The notes beneath the pieces were generated by a model. That model saw only the letters and a program-made list of their open reading frames with translations, was not told the origin of the DNA and searched no databases. Source: Asticcacaulis sp. (GTDB lineage Bacteria; Pseudomonadota; Alphaproteobacteria; Caulobacterales; Caulobacteraceae). From it: a stretch of DNA of 57,011 nt. The position numbers and the translations under genes were made by a program. Below, one piece after another: positions 1 through 6,479 of this stretch; position 1 is the first letter of the stretch, and the number at the start of each line of letters is the position of its first letter. The DNA lies in NCBI RefSeq assembly GCF_027484505.1, contig NZ_JAIXSV010000132.1:1-57011 (forward strand), given 5' to 3'.

Positions 1-80
1 AACGCAGTTGTGTCAAAAAGCCTAAGAAGGGTTAACGATTTTTGACAGCGCTGACACAGATTGCCGTTGCGTAAATTTAC
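1..80. other. Intergenic region after hisS
   Basis: No gene is visible here. A 9-bp inverted repeat (TGTCAAAAA at 11-19, TTTTTGACA at 39-47) lies downstream of the hisS stop. A smaller one (GCGTAA at 69-74, TTACGC at 81-86) spans the hisS stop codon. Either could help end hisS transcription on the minus strand, but neither has a clean T-run. The upstream neighbour lies outside the window. Confidence 0.3.
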
Positions 81-1580
81 TTACGCATTCACTATGGATT
101 TCAGGTGCTTAATGGCTTCTGTGCGGGGCAATGTTAGCTGACCCGGACGCGCCTCACGCCATTCTTTGTTATCCGTGATTTGCGTGGCCAGAAGCCGCCC
201 CTGATCCAGATCCTTGATCGTAACGGTATTATTTACCAGCTCGTCGCCACCCAGCATGACAACAGCCGGGGATAAACGGCGATCCGCGTACTTCATTTGC
301 GCCTTCATGCCCGACCGGCCGAGGTAAACTTCGACCGCCAGACCCGCCGCGCGGATGTCCGCCGCCAGCCGGAAGTATTCGCCCATGTCCGATTCGGAGA
401 AGGCGATGATGACGATGGGCCCGCGCACGGGCTGAATCGCGCCCTCTTCGGCCAGGGCCAGCGCCGCCGCTAGACGCGACACGCCGAACGAGAAGCCGGT
501 CGCCGGCACGCGCTCACCCGTAAAGCGCGCCACAAGGTCATCATAGCGCCCGCCGCCACCGACGGAGCCAAAGCGCACGAGGTTGCCCTTCTCATCACGC
601 GTTTCCATCAGCAGTTCGGCCTCGAACACCGGGCCGGTATAGTATTCCAGCCCGCGCACGATGGACGGGTCGAAAATGGCCTCAGCCTCCGACACACCCA
701 GCCCAGCCAGCGCCGTCGAAATGCGCGACAGGTCCTCAAGACCGGCCTGCCCTTCCGGGGACTCACTTAACACCGCCGCCAGCTTTTCCAGCACCGCCCC
801 GCGCTCGGCCTGACCGCCCGCGCTGTCGCGGCCTGCGGCCACAAAGCCCAGCACCGCCGCGATGGCCTTGTCGTTCAGCCCTGCGCCCTTGGTAAAGTCG
901 CCCGATTCGTCCTTGCGCCCGCCGCCCAGCAGCAGCTCGACGCCTTCGAGACCCAACCGGTCCAGCTTGTCGATGGCGCGAAGCACGCCCATCTGCTGCA
1001 CCGGCGAATCGGCACCAAGCGCGCTCAGCAGGCCATTGAGCAGCTTGCGGTTATTGATCTTGAGCACGGTCGGCAGGTTGTTGGCGCGGAAGCCGGCCAC
1101 GGCCAGCGCGATGATTTCCGCATCTGCCTCCGGACGGTCGGTGCCCACCGTATCGGCGTCACACTGCATGAACTCACGCAGGCGGCCCGGCCCCGGCTTT
1201 TCATTGCGCCACACCGGCCCGAAGGCATAGCGGCGGAAGGGCTTGGGCAGGGTGTCCCAGTTCTGGGCCGCAAAACGGGCCAACGGGGCGGTGTGGTCGT
1301 AGCGCAGCGCCATCCACTGATCATCGTCGTCCTGCAACGAGAAAACGCCGACATTGGGACGGTCGGCGTCGGGCAGGAACTTGCCCAGCGCATCGGCATA
1401 TTCAAAGGCCGAGGTTTGCAGGGCTTCGAAGCCAAACGACTCATAGACTTCCGAGACCCTGGCGATCAGGCGACGTTCCACCGCGATCTGCGAGGCGCGC
1501 TTGTCAGCAAAGCCGCGCGGCGCGCGCGCTTCAGGGCGAAATTCGGTAAATTCAGCGGGATTGGGGGCGTTTTCGGTCAT
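81..1580 (-). CDS. hisS: Histidyl-tRNA synthetase
   Basis: This 499-aa cytoplasmic class II aminoacyl-tRNA synthetase charges tRNA-His. Visible family marks are the motif-2 region FRRYAFGPVWRNEKPGPG followed by REFMQCDAD, the histidine-specific RGLEYYTG segment, and a Gly-rich motif-3-like stretch (GGGGRYDDL, then TGFSFGVSRL). An anticodon-binding domain of about 100 residues ends the protein (VEVYLGRSGMKAQMKYADRR). The length fits the longer alphaproteobacterial HisRS type. The start sits 52 bp past the terminator of the upstream DUF4167 gene, so hisS probably has its own promoter. Identification is secure from the motifs; the exact start is less so. Confidence 0.97.
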   Translation of the reverse strand: MTENAPNPAEFTEFRPEARAPRGFADKRASQIAVERRLIARVSEVYESFGFEALQTSAFEYADALGKFLPDADRPNVGVFSLQDDDDQWMALRYDHTAPLARFAAQNWDTLPKPFRRYAFGPVWRNEKPGPGRLREFMQCDADTVGTDRPEADAEIIALAVAGFRANNLPTVLKINNRKLLNGLLSALGADSPVQQMGVLRAIDKLDRLGLEGVELLLGGGRKDESGDFTKGAGLNDKAIAAVLGFVAAGRDSAGGQAERGAVLEKLAAVLSESPEGQAGLEDLSRISTALAGLGVSEAEAIFDPSIVRGLEYYTGPVFEAELLMETRDEKGNLVRFGSVGGGGRYDDLVARFTGERVPATGFSFGVSRLAAALALAEEGAIQPVRGPIVIIAFSESDMGEYFRLAADIRAAGLAVEVYLGRSGMKAQMKYADRRLSPAVVMLGGDELVNNTVTIKDLDQGRLLATQITDNKEWREARPGQLTLPRTEAIKHLKSIVNA

Positions 1581-1632
1581 GCTGCGCGATTAAAGCAAAC
1601 AGGCGGCAGAGACAAGGGAGGAGTGCGTTACG

Positions 1633-1665
1633 AAAAAGCGCCCCGGAAGGTCCGGAGCGCTTTTT
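1633..1665 (-). terminator. Intrinsic terminator of the DUF4167 gene
   Basis: A 15-bp stem (arms 1633-1647 and 1651-1665, loop AGG) is flanked by A and T runs. The one non-Watson-Crick pair is C-A on the plus strand but G-U on the minus strand. This favours a minus-strand terminator, ending the DUF4167 transcript before hisS. Confidence 0.8.
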
Positions 1666-1686
1666 ATCTTAAGGTTGGCGGGGTGT

Positions 1687-2661
1687 TTAAGCCTCGGCCT
1701 CTTCCGACTTCTTGCGGCGGGTGCGGCGCTTGGGCGCTTCGCCCTCTTCCGCTACCGCTTCCGATGTCTCGGCGGCGGCCACCGGCACCGGGGCGCGCAG
1801 GAAAGCCGGCAGGTGGCTGGTGTCATCAGCGGCTTCGCTTTCGACCGCACGACGACGGCCACGACCACGGGATTCCGGCTGAGCCTCAGCCGCTGGCGCT
1901 TCGGGCGCGGGGGTGATCGGCGCGGCTTGCGGGGTGACCACATCAAAACCCGCCACTTCGGCTGGCGCAGACCCGCCGTTGAGCGGCTCGGTCGAAGCGA
2001 TCGGGCCGGAGGTGACGGAAACCTCCTGCTCGCTCAGACGCTGCTGACGGCGGCGCTCATAGCGTTCACGGCGGCTTTCGCGGCGTGGGCGGTCGTCGCC
2101 ATTGTCGCTGCGCTCGGCGTAAGCCCGGTCCCGGTCGCCGCCATTGCGGTCACGATCACCGCGGTCATTGCGCTCGCCGCGATCTCTGTCGCGGTCGCGG
2201 TCTCTGTCACGATCCCGGTCGCGATTGCGGTCACGGTCCCTGTCGCGATCACGTCGATTGTCGTAGCGCGGCTGATCGCCTTCGCCACCTTCGGACTCAG
2301 CGGTTTCGCCCTCCGTTTCGGTCGTCTCGATTTCGGTATCGAGGTCCTCATCGAAGTCGAAGCCCGTGGAGAACGGATCGCGTTGCAGGAATTCCGAAAC
2401 CGGACGCTGCGGCTGCATCTGACGGATCAGGCGGAAATAGTGCTCAGCGTGCTGAAGGTAGTTTTCGGCCAGCACGCGGTCGCCCGACGAATTGGCGTCG
2501 CGGGCCAGTTGCTGATACTTTTCGTAGATGGTCTGCGCGTTGCCGCGCACCTTCGCCCCGTCCGGCCCGTTCGACTCGTAGGCGCGATTAGGGTTGTTCT
2601 GATTACCAGAGGGCTTGCGATTACGGCTGCGTTGCCGTTTCATACCCCGAAAATCTTTCAT
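1687..2661 (-). CDS. DUF4167 domain protein with Arg/Asp repeat tract
   Basis: This 324-aa protein has an N-terminal DUF4167-like domain (roughly residues 8-95), with RNRKP, NRAYESNGPD, YEKYQQLARDANSSGDR and ENYLQHAEHYFRLIRQM visible. The domain is typical of alphaproteobacteria and its molecular role is not established. It is followed by a highly charged region with about a dozen RD dipeptides in near-tandem, an Arg-rich part, and a basic C-terminus (PKRRTRRKKSEE). This composition suggests an RNA- or ribosome-associated, largely disordered protein, which is inference. The ATG at 2661 (MKDFRGMKRQR) is chosen because it resembles the family N-terminus; 2697 and 2643 are in-frame alternatives and none has a strong Shine-Dalgarno. 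Confidence 0.85.
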   Translation of the reverse strand: MKDFRGMKRQRSRNRKPSGNQNNPNRAYESNGPDGAKVRGNAQTIYEKYQQLARDANSSGDRVLAENYLQHAEHYFRLIRQMQPQRPVSEFLQRDPFSTGFDFDEDLDTEIETTETEGETAESEGGEGDQPRYDNRRDRDRDRDRNRDRDRDRDRDRDRDRGERNDRGDRDRNGGDRDRAYAERSDNGDDRPRRESRRERYERRRQQRLSEQEVSVTSGPIASTEPLNGGSAPAEVAGFDVVTPQAAPITPAPEAPAAEAQPESRGRGRRRAVESEAADDTSHLPAFLRAPVPVAAAETSEAVAEEGEAPKRRTRRKKSEEAEA

Positions 2662-2961
2662 GCGATGTAACCGTTTAGGGCAAGGCCCCGCTTGCATTGG
2701 GCGCGGGGCGAATCTGTTTATGTGCCGCAGGCCCTGTTTGCCATATGCCGCAGGGCCTTAGATGAAGTGCCGGGTTTGCGTGTTGGTGTGTGCCGTTTTC
2801 AGGGGTTCACGCTGTGGCCTGCACCGGGCTTTGCCCCCCTACGCAGGCGCTCAGGTTTCCGCCTATGGGCACAGCGTTTTCGACTGTGCATGATCTCGGA
2901 AGCGGCAAAAGCCGTCCGGTAATCTGTCCACAATGGCAGGAGACTTTGCAGTGTTAGCGCC
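2662..2961. other. Intergenic region between prmC and the DUF4167 gene
   Basis: About 300 bp without a convincing gene. A 76-codon plus-strand ORF has neither a Shine-Dalgarno nor recognisable family features. A near-duplicated GCCGCAGGCCCTG / GCCGCAGGGCC motif occurs around 2725-2758. The stretch presumably holds the DUF4167 promoter; I see no clear -35/-10 pair. In related genomes a prfA gene is expected beside prmC, and no prfA remnant is visible here. Confidence 0.4.
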
Positions 2962-3006
2962 AAAACCGCCCGTTTCCAAGAGAAATTTTCAGAAACGGAC
3001 GGTTTT
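2962..3006 (-). terminator. Hairpin downstream of prmC
   Basis: Arms of 15 bp at 2962-2976 and 2992-3006 (AAAACCGCCCGTTTC against GAAACGGACGGTTTT) enclose a 15-nt loop. The one mismatch becomes a G-U pair on the minus strand, and a TTTT tract follows on that strand. It lies 11 bp past the prmC stop and probably ends that transcript. Confidence 0.65.
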
Positions 3007-3017
3007 CAACGGTCTGT

Positions 3018-3887
3018 CTATTGCAGGGAGAGCTTTTGGCCGATCACGATACGCGGCAGGTCAGACAGGTCTTTAAAGGTCACCACGTTGAAAAAGCCCG
3101 CTTTTTTCATCAGGTCTTCGACGGCGGCCGACTGATCATAGCCGATTTCCATCCACGCCGTGCCGCCGGCCTTGAGGATACGGAAGGCTTCCGGGATCAT
3201 CTCGATATAGGCATCGAGGCCCGATTCGCCGCCATCCAGCGCCAGATGCGGGTCGTGGTCACGCACTTCCGGATCGAGCGTCGGGATCACCTCGCTGCGT
3301 ATATAGGGCGGATTGGAGGCGACGAAATCGAAGCTGGCATCGGCCAGCCCCGCTCCCCACGAGGTGCGCAGGAAGGCCGCGCGCCCGTCGAGGCCGAGAT
3401 TGGCGGCATTGTCGCGCGCCACGGCCAAAGCCTCTTCGGAGACATCGGTGCCGAGGCCCTTGGCCGCCGGACGCTCGGACAGGACCGACAGGAGGATGGC
3501 CCCCGACCCGACACCGAGGTCAGCCAGCGTAAAAGCCTGCCCCTCCTCGGTCGTCTTGAGGATCATATCGACGATGCACTCGGTCTCCGGACGCGGCACC
3601 AGCACGGCGGGCGTCAGGTCGAGCAGCAGCTTCCAGAAGCCCTTGCGCCCCAGAATACGCGCCACCGGAACGCGCTTTTCACGGCGGGTCAGATAGTCGT
3701 CGAGCGTCGCCTTCTGCTCCGCCGTTAGCAGCTTGTACGGATCGGTCAGGATGTCGGTGCGCGTATAGCCGGTCGCCGCCTCCAGCAGCAGCCGGGCGTC
3801 GATGGCCGGCGAGTCGATATGGGCGGCCTTCAGACGGGTCTGAGCGCCCTTCCAGGCGGAAACAAGAGTCAGGTCAGTGTCGGTCAT
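3018..3887 (-). CDS. prmC: Peptide chain release factor N5-glutamine methyltransferase
   Basis: PrmC methylates the Gln of the GGQ motif of release factors RF1 and RF2 in the cytoplasm. This 289-aa protein has the expected N-terminal helical part, an SAM-binding loop (ADLGVGSGAILLSVL) and the catalytic NPPY signature (FVASNPPYIRSEV). The C-terminal strands (MEIGYDQ, IVIGQKLSL) also fit the family. It is in the same orientation as ubiG upstream, 69 bp apart, with a repeat hairpin between. The RF1 gene prfA, usually adjacent, is absent from the window. Confidence 0.95.
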   Translation of the reverse strand: MTDTDLTLVSAWKGAQTRLKAAHIDSPAIDARLLLEAATGYTRTDILTDPYKLLTAEQKATLDDYLTRREKRVPVARILGRKGFWKLLLDLTPAVLVPRPETECIVDMILKTTEEGQAFTLADLGVGSGAILLSVLSERPAAKGLGTDVSEEALAVARDNAANLGLDGRAAFLRTSWGAGLADASFDFVASNPPYIRSEVIPTLDPEVRDHDPHLALDGGESGLDAYIEMIPEAFRILKAGGTAWMEIGYDQSAAVEDLMKKAGFFNVVTFKDLSDLPRIVIGQKLSLQ

Positions 3888-3898
3888 CTGTTTATTCC

Positions 3899-3925
3899 CC
3901 CTCTCCCCGTATACAGGGGAGAGGG
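3899..3925. repeat. GC-rich inverted repeat between ubiG and prmC
   Basis: CCCTCTCCCC (3899-3908) and GGGGAGAGGG (3916-3925) form a perfect 10-bp stem, and a further GGGGAGAGGGG copy follows at about 3929. Such sequences are common interspersed intergenic elements in proteobacterial genomes, so this is most likely a dispersed repeat rather than a gene-specific site. Confidence 0.55.
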
Positions 3926-3956
3926 CCGGGGAGAGGGGAAGGGAAAACCGGCGGCA

Positions 3957-4766
3957 CTACAGCAAATCCCGCCGGGCGACGATCATATAGTTGACGGCCG
4001 TATCCTTTGAAAGGGCCCAGGTCGCCGTGAAGGGATTATAGCTCACCCCCACCGCCGGGTCTGGCGTCAGGCCGGTCCCCTCAAGAAAGCCTTCGATCTC
4101 TTCCGGCTTGAGGAACTTGTTCCAGTCGTGCGTGCCCTTCGGCACCCATTGCAACACGTATTCCGCCGCCACAATGCCCAGCGCGTGCGCCTTCAGCGTG
4201 CGGTTCAGCGTGGCGATGAACAACAGCCCGCCCGGCTTGACCAGCGATGCGCAGGTTTTGAGAAAACTTTCCGGGTCGTTGACGTGCTCGATGACCTCCA
4301 TGGTCAGCACCACGTCAAAACCGGGCTCTTTGGAAGCCACCACCTGCTCGACCGTCTGGGCCAGATAGCGGATATCGAGCCCGACCTCAGCGGCATGGGC
4401 CCTCGCCGTGCCGATATTCTTTTCCGAGGCATCGATGCCGGTGACGTCGAAACCCATGCGCGTCATCGGCTCGGACAAAAGCCCGCCACCGCAGCCAATG
4501 TCGATGAGCCGCAGGTCGCCAAAAGGCGCCACCGCGCGCGGATCGCGCAGGAAGTGATCGACGCAGGTGTCGCGGATAAAGCGCACGCGGTTGGGGTTAA
4601 ACTTGTGCAGCGGTGCGAACTCACCCTTGGGGTCCCACCATTTGGCCGCCAGAGCCGAAAAGCGCGCCACATCTTCGGCGTCAATGCTCGGCCCGGCGGG
4701 GGCAGCGGAGGTCAATTCCGTCTCATTTGCAACTGATTTTGCTTGATTTTTTGCCGCTCTGGCCAT
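3957..4766 (-). CDS. ubiG: Bifunctional 3-demethylubiquinol 3-O-methyltransferase / 2-polyprenyl-6-hydroxyphenol methylase
   Basis: UbiG carries out both O-methylations of ubiquinone biosynthesis. The 269-aa protein shows the family start region ([19 protein letters not shown], then [15 protein letters not shown]), the SAM loop [25 protein letters not shown], and [14 protein letters not shown] longer ORF reaches 4925, but the ATG at 4766 (MARAAKNQ) is preceded by GGAG at good spacing, and the upstream residues are basic and unlike the family. It is divergent from lysC; the shared interval carries the lysC leader hairpins. Confidence 0.95.
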   Translation of the reverse strand: MARAAKNQAKSVANETELTSAAPAGPSIDAEDVARFSALAAKWWDPKGEFAPLHKFNPNRVRFIRDTCVDHFLRDPRAVAPFGDLRLIDIGCGGGLLSEPMTRMGFDVTGIDASEKNIGTARAHAAEVGLDIRYLAQTVEQVVASKEPGFDVVLTMEVIEHVNDPESFLKTCASLVKPGGLLFIATLNRTLKAHALGIVAAEYVLQWVPKGTHDWNKFLKPEEIEGFLEGTGLTPDPAVGVSYNPFTATWALSKDTAVNYMIVARRDLL

Positions 4767-4911
4767 GTCACGCTCCGAAAACAGCCACTCTTGGCAGCGG
4801 AATAGCGCAAAAAGCCGCGTCCGTATGCGCTTTTTTCGCAAAAAAGCTTCACAGGGGCGCGCACGGGCAGTAAAGCGGGCGCGCATTTTTGCGTACATCC
4901 TTGTACTGCTT

Positions 4912-4944
4912 ATACCAAGGGTCATTGAAAATGACTCTTGGTAT
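4912..4944 (+). promoter_or_regulatory. lysC leader hairpin 1
   Basis: ATACCAAGGGTCATT (4912-4926) pairs with AATGACTCTTGGTAT (4930-4944) as a 15-bp stem with a GAA loop. The single exception to Watson-Crick pairing is G-U on the plus strand and C-A on the minus strand, which favours a structure in plus-strand RNA, the lysC direction. Its role is unknown. Confidence 0.6.
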
Positions 4945-4950
4945 TCGTTT

Positions 4951-4999
4951 CGCGAATGTCTTATGCCTTTGATACATATAAGACATTCGCGAGTTTTTT
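4951..4999 (+). terminator. lysC leader hairpin 2, terminator- or attenuator-like
   Basis: CGCGAATGTCTTAT (4951-4964) pairs perfectly with ATAAGACATTCGCG (4978-4991), followed after AG by TTTTTT (4994-4999). This has the form of an intrinsic terminator on the plus strand, 57 bp before the lysC start, so it could act as an attenuator if transcription begins upstream. No leader peptide is evident between the hairpins. Confidence 0.5.
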
Positions 5000-5031
5000 A
5001 ACGCCCGGATGCGTCAGCATGTTCGGGCGTT
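5000..5031 (+). promoter_or_regulatory. lysC leader hairpin 3
   Basis: AACGCCCG (5000-5007) pairs with CGGGCGTT (5024-5031), with an inner ATGC/GCAT pairing (5009-5012 with 5017-5020). It immediately follows the T-run of hairpin 2 and ends 24 bp before the lysC start. It could influence ribosome access or form a read-through product. Confidence 0.45.
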
Positions 5032-5055
5032 GGTATTAAAGAGAAAGACGGATTA

Positions 5056-6312
5056 ATGACTCGTCTCGTGATGAAGTTCGGCGGCACGTCGATGGCCGAC
5101 CTCGAACGCATCCGCAGGGCGGCCCGGCTGGTGGCCGCTGAATACGATGCCGGTCACCGCGTCGCGGTCGTTGTGTCGGCCATGTCGGGCAAGACCAATG
5201 AGCTGGTCGCCTGGACCGACGGTGCGGGTAAGGCCACAGGTCGCGCCATCGAAGGCGACGACGAATATGATGTGGTCGTGGCCTCCGGTGAACAGGTGAC
5301 CGCCGGTCTTCTGGCCATGACGCTGCGCAATATGGGCTATGATGCTATTTCGATGATGGGCTGGCAGGTGCCGATCCTCACCTCGGACGTGCATGGCAAG
5401 GCGCGTATCCTCGACATCCCGCCGGCTAAGCTGGAAACCGCGCTCGATGCCGGGCAGATCGTCGTCGTGCCGGGTTTTCAGGGCGTCACCGAGTCGGGCC
5501 GCATCACCACGCTGGGCCGTGGCGGTTCGGATACCTCAGCGGTCGCCGTGGCGGCGGCGGTCAAGGCCATCCGCTGCGACATCTATACGGACGTCGATGG
5601 CGTCTACACCACCGACCCGCGCGTCGAATCCAAGGCCCGTCGCCTGAAAAAGATTTCCTTTGAGGAAATGCTGGAAATGGCGTCGCTGGGGGCCAAGGTG
5701 CTGCAAACCCGCTCGGTCGAACTGGCCATGGGGCAGCGCGTGCCGGTGCGCGTCCTGTCTTCCTTCGTGGAGCCGGGCGAAAACATTGATCAGGGCACCA
5801 TCGTGTGCGACGAGGACGAAATCGTGGAAAAGCATATTGTTTCCGGCGTGGCATTCAGCCGTGATGAAGCCAAGATCACCCTGCTGGGCCTGCCGAACAA
5901 GGTCGGCGTCTCCGCTGCGGTGTTCTCGAAACTGGCGGCGGCCAATATCAATGTCGATATGATCGTGCAGTCGGAAAAGCGCTCCGGCGAATACGCCAAC
6001 CAGCTGTTCACCGTCGGCCGCCGCGACGCTCAGGCCGCAGCCGAAATCATGGAAGCCGCCAAGGCCGAAATCGGCTTCGACGCCATCAAGGTCGATGAAA
6101 ACGTCGCCAAGGTGTCGATCGTCGGCGTTGGTATGCGCTCGCACACGGGTGTCGCCGAAACCATGTTCCGCGCCCTGTCGGAAAAAGGCATCAATATTCA
6201 GGTCATCTCGACCTCGGAAATCAAGATCTCGGTCCTGATTGACGAAGCCTATACCGAACTGGCCGTGCGCGCCCTTCATGCGGCCTATGAGCTGGACAAG
6301 ATCGGACAGTAA
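5056..6312 (+). CDS. lysC: Aspartate kinase
   Basis: This enzyme phosphorylates L-aspartate, the first step of the lysine, threonine, methionine and diaminopimelate pathway. The 418-aa protein has an N-terminal amino-acid kinase domain (KFGGTSMAD at residue 7, VVVSAMSGKTN, GRGGSDTSAVAVAAA, DIYTDVDGVYTTDPR). Two C-terminal ACT domains (about 265-418) include NVDMIVQSE and GINIQVISTSEIKIS, typical of feedback-inhibited enzymes. It is preceded by three hairpins, suggesting leader-based control, and followed by a strong terminator. It appears monocistronic. The lysC-ptsP adjacency is common in alphaproteobacteria. Confidence 0.97.
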   Translation: MTRLVMKFGGTSMADLERIRRAARLVAAEYDAGHRVAVVVSAMSGKTNELVAWTDGAGKATGRAIEGDDEYDVVVASGEQVTAGLLAMTLRNMGYDAISMMGWQVPILTSDVHGKARILDIPPAKLETALDAGQIVVVPGFQGVTESGRITTLGRGGSDTSAVAVAAAVKAIRCDIYTDVDGVYTTDPRVESKARRLKKISFEEMLEMASLGAKVLQTRSVELAMGQRVPVRVLSSFVEPGENIDQGTIVCDEDEIVEKHIVSGVAFSRDEAKITLLGLPNKVGVSAAVFSKLAAANINVDMIVQSEKRSGEYANQLFTVGRRDAQAAAEIMEAAKAEIGFDAIKVDENVAKVSIVGVGMRSHTGVAETMFRALSEKGINIQVISTSEIKISVLIDEAYTELAVRALHAAYELDKIGQ

Positions 6313-6331
6313 GCGCTGTTCATTATAGGGT

Positions 6332-6365
6332 AAAAGGCCGCGTGCTTTGAGTGCGCGGCCTTTTT
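6332..6365 (+). terminator. Intrinsic terminator of lysC
   Basis: AAAAGGCCGCG (6332-6342) pairs with CGCGGCCTTTT (6354-6364), an 11-bp stem ending in a T-run 20 bp past the lysC stop. Confidence 0.9.
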
Positions 6366-6479
6366 CTTTGTTCTCTATGGGTTTGTGCCGATTTGTTTCG
6401 GCGATGTGACCGCATAAAGTCTTCGTGACTTGTCTCAGGGGACAAGCCTCTGTAGACAGCCGCGAAAACGTTTCCCATT

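Noticed and set aside
1675-2670. 331-codon plus-strand ORF across the DUF4167 gene
   Set aside because: It is antisense to a well-supported gene; its Val/Ala-rich membrane-like sequence is an artefact of reading the RD repeat codons backwards.
2692-2922. 76-codon plus-strand ORF upstream of prmC
   Set aside because: No Shine-Dalgarno, no family features, Arg-rich composition typical of chance ORFs in GC-rich DNA.
4912-5055. Lysine riboswitch upstream of lysC
   Set aside because: The leader is too short for a complete lysine riboswitch and shows simple hairpins instead of a multi-helix junction; that class is also not expected in alphaproteobacteria.
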